Part shown: in pieces, positions 1 to 5,738 of the stretch
Layout of the letters: every line of letters begins with the position of its first letter
Numbering within the stretch: the first letter of the stretch is position 1
Assembly (NCBI GenBank): GCA_037445185.1
Contig: JBBIKZ010000126.1
Coordinates: 1 to 6,534 of the forward strand
Direction: 5' to 3'
DNA length: 6,534 bases
Source of the DNA: JANWZL01 sp037445185
GTDB lineage: Bacteria > Pseudomonadota > Gammaproteobacteria > Burkholderiales > Thiobacillaceae
Program-made: the position numbers and the translations under genes
Notes under the pieces: model-generated
Database searches by the model: none
What the model saw: the letters and a program-made list of their open reading frames with translations, nothing else
Told to the model about the DNA's origin: nothing

Positions 1-1
1 C

Positions 2-73
2 ACCACCGGCCGCGAGGGCGACATCTCCATCGCCAACCTGAAACGCACCCTGCGCAGGCAGTCAGCCATTTAG
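2..73 (+). CDS. C-terminal fragment of an unidentified protein (5' end outside window)
   Basis: An open frame enters from the left edge and ends at TAG 71-73, giving 23 residues that end in LKRTLRRQSAI. The frame is rich in G or C at third codon positions (GEGDIS- and ANLKR-type codons), as expected of a real gene here, and a non-coding gap of 81 bases follows before the next start. The tail is basic and ends in two short Arg-rich turns. Too little is present to name a family. It probably belongs to the same element as the downstream genes because it lies on the same strand with a short gap. Confidence 0.5.
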   Translation, partial: TTGREGDISIANLKRTLRRQSAI

Positions 74-107
74 CGCTATCCATACATTGCCCCTGTTTAC
101 GCTGCTC

Positions 108-139
108 TTCATCGACGCCGACAAGCGTCCCACGATGAA
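108..139. promoter_or_regulatory. Imperfect inverted repeat upstream of the AlpA-like gene (possible operator)
   Basis: Arms TTCATCG (108-114) and CGATGAA (133-139) match perfectly, and inner arms ACGC (115-118) and GCGT (125-128) continue the pairing around the loop CGACAA, with a one-sided CCCA bulge. The repeat sits 16 bases before the start codon of the helix-turn-helix protein. This position suits an autoregulatory operator or a leader hairpin. The function is inferred only. I could not find a convincing -35/-10 pair in this 81-base gap. Confidence 0.3.
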
Positions 140-154
140 AGGCAGCGCAGACAG

Positions 155-391
155 ATGGGCATCCACCAAGCTCGCCGCACCCCCACGGTAGCGGACGCCG
201 CTCTCCTCACCGAGGACGAGGCAGCACAACTCCTCAAGATTCGGCCGGCGACGCTGGCGACCTGGCGCGTCAAGGGCCGCCCAAACCTGCCCTTCGTTCG
301 CGTTGGCCGCTGCGTGCGCTATCGCCGCCAGGACATCCTTGCCTTCATCGAAGGCCACCTCGCCAGCCACACCGGCCAAGGGCGCGCATGA
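155..391 (+). CDS. AlpA/excisionase-family helix-turn-helix DNA-binding protein
   Basis: This is a 78-residue basic protein. Residues 17-68 form the MerR-like winged HTH of the AlpA / HTH_17 group: LLTEDEAAQLLKI is the entry helix and recognition turn, ATLATWRVKGR the second helix, LPFVRVGRCVRYRRQDI the wing, and then a final helix (LAFIEGHL). Known members regulate integrase genes or act as excisionases (recombination directionality factors) of prophages and islands such as P4-like elements. Here the gene overlaps the next one by ATGA, so both are probably translated together. The start at 155 is the first in-frame ATG; its ribosome binding site is weak. No integrase is adjacent in the visible part, so a role in excision rather than in transcription control of the operon is open. 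Confidence 0.85.
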   Translation: MGIHQARRTPTVADAALLTEDEAAQLLKIRPATLATWRVKGRPNLPFVRVGRCVRYRRQDILAFIEGHLASHTGQGRA

Positions 392-1866
392 ACACCGTCT
401 CCTTGGCCGGGCGTCCCGACTGGGCCAAGCCGAAGCCGGTGACCGGCGACGCACCCCTGCCACTTACACGGGAGATCGATCCGCCGACACCGTTCCCGGT
501 GGACGCCCTCGGCCCCATTGGTGCCGATGTGGTGAAGGCAATGCACACGGTCATCCAGGCTCCGGTGGCGTTGCTTGGCCAGACCATCCTCGCCGCGATG
601 AATCAGGTCGCACAACCCCATGCCAACGTGGTGGTCGATGGCCGCATCTCCCCGCTGTCCGAATTCTTCCTCACCCTGGGCGAATCGGGCGAACGCAAAT
701 CGGCGGGCGACAGTTGGGCGCTTGCCCCGGTGCGTGCCCGGCAGCGTCTGCTGATGCAGCAATACGCCAGCGAGCGCGCGCAGTACGACATGGCCGCCCA
801 GCTCTTTGAAGCACAGGCCAAACGCATCCTTGCCGACAAGAAACTTTCGACCGAGGCTCGTCAGGCCAAGCTGGCCGAGCTCGACAAGCCCAAGGCACCG
901 ATCATGCCGATGCTCATCGTCACGGAACCCACCTCCGAGGCTCTGCAACGGCAACTGGCCCACGGCCTGCCCTCCATCGGCCTGATCAACGATGAAGCCG
1001 GCCAATTGCTCGGCGGCTTTGCCATGAGCAGCGAGAAGAAACTCGGCACGCTGGCCACGCTATCCCGCCTGTGGGATCGTGGCGAATTCGACCGGGTGCG
1101 TGTCGGAGACGGTTCCGGCACCTACTACGGCCGCCGCCTCAACCTGCATCTGATGGCGCAACCCATTGTTGCTTCGATGCTGCTGGCCGATCCGCTCGCC
1201 CGCGAGCAAGGCTTTCTGGCGCGCTGCCTGATGAGCTTCCCGCAGTCGACCGCTGGCAGCCGCCGTTACGTGGAAACCGACCTCGGCCACACCCCGGAAT
1301 ACCGGCGCTACGCCGCACGTCTGACCGATCTGCTGGAACGCCCGTGGCCCCTCCTGGAGGACGACCACGAACTCGATCCGCCCGCGATCAGCCTGACGCC
1401 GGCCGCCAAGCGTACCTGGGTGGCGCTCTACAACGACATCGAGCACGCCTTGGGCAAGGACGGGGAGCTGGCTCCGATACGGGCGCTGGCGTCCAAGGCG
1501 CCGGAACACATCTCCCGTCTGGCCGGCACCTTCGCCGTGTTCGAGGGTGAAGCCCATGTCAGCGAGAACCACGTCGACCGCGCGGCCGCGCTGATGCAGC
1601 ACTACCTCGGCGAGGCCCTTCGGCTGTGGGGCACCGGCCAGGTCTCCGCGGAACTGAGGCTCGCCCAGGAGGTGCTGAACTGGCTGCGCGACAAGATGGG
1701 ACCGGGCCGCGCCATCCCGCTGGCTGACATCTACCGCAATGGGCCGGCGGCGATCCGCAGTGCCGGTACCGCGTGGCGCGTGATGCAACTGCTCGCCCAT
1801 CACGGCTGGGTGGTTGCCGCCGAACATCCCACGGCCCGCGAGGCCTTTGAACTGGTGGCCGTGTGA
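388..1866 (+). CDS. DUF3987 / YfjI-family P-loop protein
   Basis: The 492-residue product resembles the DUF3987 (YfjI-like) proteins found in prophages and genomic islands, often beside an AlpA-like gene as here. A Walker A-like loop, GESGERKS, lies at residues 98-105; it keeps the Lys-Ser (K104, S105) but has Arg where the usual final Gly is. A Walker B-like strand, IGLINDEAG, is at 197-205 with D202 and E203. Residues 115-170 are highly charged and helical, probably a coiled-coil insertion. R279 in GFLARCLMSFP could be an arginine finger. The C-terminal 60 residues (AIRSAGTAWRVMQLLAHHGWVV) look like a winged helix. Members are usually described as putative helicase/primase-like ATPases, so a replication role for the element is plausible but unproven. 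The start at 388 gives an ATGA overlap with the upstream gene. Confidence 0.85.
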   Translation: MNTVSLAGRPDWAKPKPVTGDAPLPLTREIDPPTPFPVDALGPIGADVVKAMHTVIQAPVALLGQTILAAMNQVAQPHANVVVDGRISPLSEFFLTLGESGERKSAGDSWALAPVRARQRLLMQQYASERAQYDMAAQLFEAQAKRILADKKLSTEARQAKLAELDKPKAPIMPMLIVTEPTSEALQRQLAHGLPSIGLINDEAGQLLGGFAMSSEKKLGTLATLSRLWDRGEFDRVRVGDGSGTYYGRRLNLHLMAQPIVASMLLADPLAREQGFLARCLMSFPQSTAGSRRYVETDLGHTPEYRRYAARLTDLLERPWPLLEDDHELDPPAISLTPAAKRTWVALYNDIEHALGKDGELAPIRALASKAPEHISRLAGTFAVFEGEAHVSENHVDRAAALMQHYLGEALRLWGTGQVSAELRLAQEVLNWLRDKMGPGRAIPLADIYRNGPAAIRSAGTAWRVMQLLAHHGWVVAAEHPTAREAFELVAV

Positions 1867-2333
1867 TGGGCTTCCAATTCTCCCGCTCCGTCGCTGCGAA
1901 TCTTGCGAATCCCGCGAAATCGGACGTCGCGCCTGAATCGACGGCTGCGCGCAGCGATGCGCAAGCTGCGAATTCCATCGATCACGCCGACCGCATCCGC
2001 GGCACCGACTGTCGCTGGCTCGCGATGAGCGGCGTGCGTCGTGACGCTGGCCCCAAACACAAACCCGTGGTCGCCAACCGTGGCTGCCAGCCGGTGCGTG
2101 ACTTGACGCGCCGTTGCGTGGGCTTCGCGCCCGATGCCGACAACCCGGCTCAGCGCCGTGGCTTCGAACCCTGGCCGGGACTGGCTGCCTTCCATTCATT
2201 CAACGCCACGCCACCCGGCGTCGGGGGTGGCATTCGCTATGGAGAGCATCGTGAATCACTCGCCATCCATCCCCAAGAACCTGCACCCGATCTGGTACCG
2301 CCATTTCGGCTTCCAGCCGCAGGCAACCCGTGA
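1866..2333 (+). CDS. Hypothetical protein, possibly degraded or frameshifted at its 3' end
   Basis: An open frame of 155 residues starts at ATG 1866, overlapping the stop of the upstream gene by one base (TGATG); a GTG at 1863 is an alternative start. Third codon positions favour G/C from about 1975 to 2200, which supports coding. The first part is made of short repeats (AANLANPAK) encoded by GCGAATC tandem copies. After about 2200 the bias collapses in this frame and appears in frame +1 (see the ORF at 2251). No domain, signal peptide or membrane segment is visible, and I do not recognise a family. It may be a fast-evolving element gene, or a gene broken by a frameshift near 2205-2250. Confidence 0.4.
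   Translation: MGFQFSRSVAANLANPAKSDVAPESTAARSDAQAANSIDHADRIRGTDCRWLAMSGVRRDAGPKHKPVVANRGCQPVRDLTRRCVGFAPDADNPAQRRGFEPWPGLAAFHSFNATPPGVGGGIRYGEHRESLAIHPQEPAPDLVPPFRLPAAGNP
1894..1920 (+). repeat. Three tandem 9-base repeats, consensus YTGCGAATC
   Basis: CTGCGAATC (1894-1902), TTGCGAATC (1903-1911) and CCGCGAAAT (1912-1920) stand head to tail just after the stop of the DUF3987 gene; a further copy, CTGCGAATT, is at 1966-1974. Between them lies a perfect 12-base palindrome, GCTGCGCGCAGC (1944-1955). Because the unit is 9 bases, the frame stays open and encodes ANLANPAK. The function is unknown: it may be a protein-binding site, a slipped-strand expansion, or simply a repetitive peptide. Confidence 0.6.
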
Positions 2334-2379
2334 TTCCCGCTACCCGTGGCCCGACCACGCCCCGGATTCCAACCACTGA
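2251..2379 (+). CDS. Small hypothetical protein (42 residues)
   Basis: This GTG-started frame is preceded by GGAGAG (2241-2246), a usable ribosome binding site, and ends 16 bases before the next gene. 35 of its 42 codons end in G or C, whereas the overlapping frame of the upstream ORF has only 12 of 26 over the same bases, so this frame is the better coding candidate. The peptide is aromatic and Pro/His-rich, with a core NLHPIWYRHFGFQPQ. An in-frame ATG at 2239 would add four residues. It resembles nothing I can name. It could instead be the displaced C-terminus of the upstream gene after a frameshift. Confidence 0.4.
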   Translation: MNHSPSIPKNLHPIWYRHFGFQPQATRDSRYPWPDHAPDSNH

Positions 2380-2382
2380 CCC

Positions 2383-2388
2383 AAGGAG
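2383..2388 (+). promoter_or_regulatory. Strong ribosome binding site AAGGAG that sets the start at 2396
   Basis: AAGGAG lies seven bases before ATG 2396. The open frame extends upstream to a GTG at 2330, but no comparable site precedes that codon and those 22 codons overlap two other frames, so 2396 is preferred. Confidence 0.75.
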
Positions 2389-2395
2389 ACTTCAG

Positions 2396-3136
2396 ATGAA
2401 CCTGATTGCCAAGATGAAGAAGCAAACCGGCCAGATCGGCCAGACGGCGGAAGCCGTCAATACGCTGCTGCCCGCCGATGCACTGGCGAGCTTGCGCCAA
2501 CTGATCGACCCGATGCGCGAGCGCATGGCCCGCCACGACGAGGCCATCCAGGCGCTGGCCATTGCCCGGGCGCGGCTGCTCGATCTGAAAGAACTGCCGC
2601 CGCCGGACATGACGCTCGCCGTCGAACGCGAGCTTCTGGTCGGACGCGGCGATGTCGAAGCCCTGCGTGCATTCGATGCCGAACACGGAGAGCACCTGGC
2701 CGCCGAGCGCGCGAAACGGGAAACACTCATGCGCGAGCGTGAGGAATTACCCGCCCGAGTCCAAGCCCTGGAAACCCTGATCAAAAAAATCGCGGGCGAG
2801 ATGAAGGAGCGCATTCCCGATCTCCACCGGGCGCACGAACTCGTCACGGAGCTGTTCAAGCCCTTTGCCAAGGAAGCGTTTGAAGCGGCGCAAACCTATG
2901 TCGATGCCGCACGACGCGCCCATGCCGCCGCAGAGGCGCTCGCCAAGACGGTCAGCGCCTACCGCTATGACCTCTTCGGCGATTTCAAGCAGATCATGGC
3001 ACCGGAACTGTATGGCGTGCGTGGGCGCAATGTCCTGCCCCAGGGATTGCCCGGCATCTGTCATGAGGAAATCGAGCGGCTCAATCATGCCCTCAATGAC
3101 ATCGACGAGGATCTCTACGCACGGCTGACGTCGTAG
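2396..3136 (+). CDS. Hypothetical helical (coiled-coil) protein, probably C-terminally truncated by an amber codon
   Basis: The product has 246 residues and is almost wholly alpha-helical. Charged heptad-like stretches at 40-66, 95-140 and 160-185 (for example EHLAAERAKRETLMREREEL) predict coiled coil, and an alanine-rich helix follows. A more globular part at 188-225 holds the motif YRYDLFGDF and a Gly/Pro-rich turn (QGLPGI). There is no signal peptide, membrane segment or catalytic motif. The frame ends at TAG 3134-3136 in the context LTS-stop-LEAAGL, after which the same frame remains open and protein-like for 54 codons to TGA 3299-3301. A CAG to TAG transition in an original 301-residue gene explains this simply. 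I do not recognise the family; its place after a DUF3987 gene suggests an element-encoded accessory or structural role. Confidence 0.75.
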   Translation: MNLIAKMKKQTGQIGQTAEAVNTLLPADALASLRQLIDPMRERMARHDEAIQALAIARARLLDLKELPPPDMTLAVERELLVGRGDVEALRAFDAEHGEHLAAERAKRETLMREREELPARVQALETLIKKIAGEMKERIPDLHRAHELVTELFKPFAKEAFEAAQTYVDAARRAHAAAEALAKTVSAYRYDLFGDFKQIMAPELYGVRGRNVLPQGLPGICHEEIERLNHALNDIDEDLYARLTS

Positions 3137-3301
3137 CTCGAGGCGGCGGGCCTCTGCGGAGACCAGTTGCGTGTCTATGGGCCGCCGGCCAAAGACGACT
3201 CGCGGCGCATCTACACCCCGGAGCAGCTCACGCCTGGGCGCATCAAGCAAATGCCGACACCGCTGAGTGCTGCGGCAGCCGTGGAGACGATCCACACCTG
3301 A
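3137..3301 (+). pseudogene. Severed C-terminal part of the gene at 2396 (in-frame continuation past TAG)
   Basis: The 54 codons after TAG 3134 are in the same frame and contain segments typical of real protein: LEAAGLCGDQLRVYGPPAKD, then SRRIYTPEQLTPGRIKQ. The codons keep the G/C third-position preference. There is no ribosome binding site and no plausible start near its beginning; the first in-frame ATG is at 3254. It is therefore best read as the former C-terminus of the upstream gene, now separated by a single nonsense codon. Amber readthrough or a sequencing error would also fit. Confidence 0.5.
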
Positions 3302-3361
3302 GAACGCTTGGCAGGACTCGTGACTCCGGTCGCGGGTCCTTCCTTGCCACAAAGCCATGCG

Positions 3362-3383
3362 GGGGGCGCGAGCGCGCGCCCTC
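3362..3383. other. GC-rich hairpin in the 3302-3473 gap
   Basis: GGGCGCG (3364-3370) and CGCGCCC (3375-3381) pair perfectly around AGCG, and a G-U and a G-C pair extend the stem by two. No T-run follows on either strand, so this is not a classical intrinsic terminator. It could pause transcription or shield the 3' end of the upstream operon. The rest of the 172-base gap holds only the GTTACCA repeats; no promoter was convincing. Confidence 0.4.
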
Positions 3384-3406
3384 GCCAGCGACAGAACCCG
3401 AAACAG

Positions 3407-3458
3407 GGTTACCAGTTACCACCCTGGTTACCACCCGGCGATCTGACGGGTTACCACC
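3407..3458 (+). repeat. Four direct copies of GTTACCA(CC) upstream of the gene at 3474
   Basis: Copies are GGTTACCA (3407-3414), AGTTACCACC (3414-3423), GGTTACCACC (3426-3435) and GGTTACCACC (3449-3458). The GTTACCA cores begin at 3408, 3415, 3427 and 3450, that is 7, 12 and 23 bases apart. The last copy ends a few bases before the ribosome binding site AAGGAG (3463-3468). Such clusters of directly repeated 7- to 10-mers are typical of binding sites for an element-encoded DNA-binding protein, controlling transcription or replication. Which protein binds is unknown; the HTH proteins at 155 and 5735 are candidates. Confidence 0.6.
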
Positions 3459-3473
3459 AATCAAGGAGATGAC

Positions 3474-3911
3474 ATGAACACCACGACGATCCACAGCAGG
3501 GCCGCCGATCCCCTGCCCATCGAGCGGCTGGCCCACTACGACCCGGAAGTCGAGCAGCGCGTGCAGCAGTGGCTCGCCAGCGGACAGTTGCTGGCCTGGA
3601 TTCCCATCCTCAGCCAGGAGAACTTCCCGGACGTCCCGCCCGAGGTCTTGCGCTTTGCCGACCGGTATCAGGCAGCCATGCGCTGGCCGATCCAGCGGCC
3701 GGAGGACTTGCTGGGTTTGCCGGAGGGCATCACCGGCTGGTTGCTGCCGACCAGTGCCGACGATACCGACGTGGCCTGCGGCGTCTGGAACGGCGAGGTC
3801 TACATCCTGGGCGTGCGGGACAAGCGTACCGGGCGCTCGCAGACCCTGCTGGGCCAGCGTTTCGATGGGGCGACAGGGCAAGCCGATGGCGCCGAACCGA
3901 GCGCGGTTTGA
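3474..3911 (+). CDS. Hypothetical protein (145 residues)
   Basis: The start is well set by AAGGAG (3463-3468) five bases before ATG 3474. The product is acidic, soluble and has no signal peptide or membrane segment. Residues 14-75 look helical (PIERLAHYDPEVEQRVQQWL, then EVLRFADRYQAAMRWP), and residues 85-135 look like beta strands (ITGWLLPTSA, VACGVWNGEVYILGV, RSQTLLGQRF), with a charged disordered end. I do not recognise the family. It is the first gene after the repeat-bearing gap and is 58 bases ahead of the recombination module, so it may head that transcript. Confidence 0.7.
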   Translation: MNTTTIHSRAADPLPIERLAHYDPEVEQRVQQWLASGQLLAWIPILSQENFPDVPPEVLRFADRYQAAMRWPIQRPEDLLGLPEGITGWLLPTSADDTDVACGVWNGEVYILGVRDKRTGRSQTLLGQRFDGATGQADGAEPSAV

Positions 3912-3969
3912 CTTGGCTTTTGCCCGGGACAGCGCGTTCATGCAACTCCCTCATCACCAGGAGTTTCCG

Positions 3970-4410
3970 ATGAACAAGAATCCCACTCTGGCCGCGCAGC
4001 TGGCGGCCTTACCCACTATGCCCATCGAACGTCTCTGGGCGCTGTGGGATCAGCATTTTCCGCGTCGGCCCGTGCGGGTCAATCGGCACTATCTCGAAGC
4101 GCGTCTGGCCTACCGGCTGCAGGAGATCGCCTTGGGCGGTTTGCCGCCGGAGGTCAAACGGCATCTGGTCGACTGCGGCGAGCGGCACTCCAAGATCAAA
4201 GTCGGGCGTGGCCCCGAGCTACGCCTGATGCCGGGCACCGTCCTGATCCGCGAGTGGGATCGCCGCGAGTATCGCGTCACGGTGACCGCCGAGGGACTCT
4301 ACGAGCTCGACGGCCAGCGCTACAAAAGCCTCTCGGCGGCGGCCCGCGCCATCACCGGCACGCATTGGTCGGGGCCGGCCTTCTTTGGCGTGAAGGGAGG
4401 GCGGAAGTGA
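3970..4410 (+). CDS. DUF2924 domain protein (recombinase-associated)
   Basis: The 146-residue product matches the DUF2924 layout: an N-terminal helical part (AQLAALPTMPIERLWALWDQ), a middle that includes RLAYRLQEIALGGL, a basic RGPELRLMPGTVLIREWDRREYRVTV strand region, and the conserved end YKSLSAAARAITGTHWSGPAFFG. This family is encoded just before a large serine recombinase in many proteobacterial prophages and islands; the biochemical role is unknown, and assistance to the recombinase is an inference from that linkage. CAGGAG (3958-3963) is six bases before the ATG. The stop TGA overlaps the GTG start of the recombinase gene (GTGA), so translation is probably coupled. Confidence 0.88.
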   Translation: MNKNPTLAAQLAALPTMPIERLWALWDQHFPRRPVRVNRHYLEARLAYRLQEIALGGLPPEVKRHLVDCGERHSKIKVGRGPELRLMPGTVLIREWDRREYRVTVTAEGLYELDGQRYKSLSAAARAITGTHWSGPAFFGVKGGRK

Positions 4411-5738
4411 CTCTGGTTGCTCCGAAACGCTGCGCCGTCTATTGCCGGGTGTCCACGGACGAGCGTCTCGACCAATCCTTCAACTCCATCGATGCGCAGA
4501 GGGAGGCGGGACACGCTTTCATCGCCAGCCAGGCATCATGTGGCTGGATCGCCGTGCCCGACGATTATCTCGACCCGGGTTTCTCGGGCGGCAACATGGA
4601 GCGCCCCGCCTTGCGTCGCCTGATGGCCGACATCGAGGAGAGCAGGATCGACATCGTCGTGGTCTACAAGATCGACCGGCTGACACGGAGTCTGACCGAC
4701 TTCGCCAAGCTCGTGGAGCTCTTCGAGCGCCACAAGGTCTCTTTCGTCTCGGTCACCCAGCAGTTCAACACGACGAGCCCGATGGGGCGGCTGATGCTCA
4801 ACGTCCTTCTTTCCTTCGCCCAGTTCGAGCGCGAGGTCACCGGCGAGCGCATCCGCGACAAGATCGCGGCCTCCAAAGCCAAGGGGATGTGGATGGGCGG
4901 CATCATCCCCTTGGGCTACCGGGTCGAGGCGCGGCGTTTGCTCGTGGAGCCTGCCGAGGCCCGAAATGTGCGGCGCATCTTCGAAGCCTTCGTCGCCTGC
5001 CGGTCGACCACCGATCTGGTGCGACGGCTGAACGCCGAGGGCATCACCAGCCGCAAGGGCACCCCCTTCACCAAGCAGGCGCTGTGGAAGCTGCTCAACA
5101 ACCGCATCTACCTGGGCGAGATCATGCACAGGGGCAAGGTCTTTGCCGGTCAGCACGAGGCGATCATCGAGCGCGCACTGTGGGAGCGGGTACAGGCGGT
5201 GTTTGCCGAAAACAGCAATGCGCGCCGACAAGAGACCTGGCACAAGCGCGGGCCGGAGTTCCTGCTGGCGGGACTGATCTTCACCGAGGACGGCGAGCGC
5301 TTGCAGCCTGCCTTCACCACCAAGGCCAACGGCAGGCGCTATCGCTACTACGTGCCCAAACGCATACAGGCCTTCGGCGCATCTCATCCGATCGGGCGGC
5401 TGCCGGCCGAGCCGATCGAGGCGATGGTGCTCAATGAGATTCATGCGCAGCTGCGCGCGCCCGAGGCGGTGCAAGCGGTATGCGAAGCAGCGCATGCGCG
5501 CGGTTTGACCGAGCCGCAGGTCGTGCTCACGTTGTTGCACAACCTCGCGGGCGTCTGGGCGGCGCTCTACCCGGCGGAGCGGGCCCGTATCGCGCGGTTG
5601 TTGATCGAGAAGGTGGTGGTGAGCGAGTCAGCCGTCTCCATCGTCTGGCGCGACATTGGCTGGTCGGCGCTCGTTGGCGAGCTTGCGCCCGGCGCCATCG
5701 GCGCGGAGCTGGCCGAACTCGAGGAGGTGGCGGCATGA
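4407..5738 (+). CDS. Large serine recombinase (resolvase/invertase superfamily)
   Basis: The 443-residue enzyme would cut and rejoin DNA through a phosphoserine link to integrate or excise the element. The N-terminal resolvase domain (about 8-155) shows YCRVSTD with R14 and nucleophile S16, R66 in the MERPALRRLM segment, and YKIDRLTRS with D90, R91 and R94. The long helix LMLNVLLSFAQFEREVTGER follows. The Recombinase domain is at about 165-268 (PLGYRVEARR to WERVQAVF). Residues 285-320 occupy the zinc-ribbon position (LLAGLIFTEDGERL, RYRYYVPKR) but have no CxxC pairs, as I remember for the DUF2924-linked subgroup. A coiled C-terminus follows. GTG 4407 is chosen because it gives a GTGA overlap, follows a GGAGG-like site (GGGAGGGCGG), and leaves the usual short N-terminus; longer upstream starts would run through DUF2924. 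Confidence 0.93.
   Translation: MTLVAPKRCAVYCRVSTDERLDQSFNSIDAQREAGHAFIASQASCGWIAVPDDYLDPGFSGGNMERPALRRLMADIEESRIDIVVVYKIDRLTRSLTDFAKLVELFERHKVSFVSVTQQFNTTSPMGRLMLNVLLSFAQFEREVTGERIRDKIAASKAKGMWMGGIIPLGYRVEARRLLVEPAEARNVRRIFEAFVACRSTTDLVRRLNAEGITSRKGTPFTKQALWKLLNNRIYLGEIMHRGKVFAGQHEAIIERALWERVQAVFAENSNARRQETWHKRGPEFLLAGLIFTEDGERLQPAFTTKANGRRYRYYVPKRIQAFGASHPIGRLPAEPIEAMVLNEIHAQLRAPEAVQAVCEAAHARGLTEPQVVLTLLHNLAGVWAALYPAERARIARLLIEKVVVSESAVSIVWRDIGWSALVGELAPGAIGAELAELEEVAA

Noticed and set aside
87..115. Possible promoter (TTGCCC at 87-92) upstream of the AlpA-like gene
   Set aside because: At 17 bases downstream the hexamer is CATCGA, which does not resemble a -10 box.
2160..2182. TTCGAACCC motif resembling a tRNA T-loop at 2163
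   Set aside because: No acceptor, D or anticodon stems can be built around it on either strand.
1060..2199. Long minus-strand open frame of 379 codons, and other minus-strand frames such as 319-1005, 2747-3358, 3243-3941 and 4536-5540
   Set aside because: They lie opposite well-supported plus-strand genes and have the low-complexity Arg/Gly/Pro-rich make-up of antisense frames in GC-rich DNA; none shows a recognisable domain.
2330..2395. GTG 2330 as start of the coiled-coil protein
   Set aside because: No ribosome binding site precedes it and it overlaps two other frames, whereas ATG 2396 follows AAGGAG at ideal spacing.
3308..3336. Possible promoter starting TTGGCA at 3308 in the gap before the gene at 3474
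   Set aside because: The -10 position reads CGCGGG; no alternative spacing gave an A/T-rich box.
4044..4406. N-terminal extension of the serine recombinase frame to ATG 4044
   Set aside because: It overlaps the DUF2924 gene completely, reads as a shifted copy of it without domain character, and the catalytic domain begins normally just after GTG 4407.
5480..5734. Upstream extension of the last HTH gene to 5480
   Set aside because: It overlaps the recombinase C-terminus in another frame and is Arg/Gly/Ala-rich; the ATG at 5735 has a strong ribosome site and an ATGA overlap.
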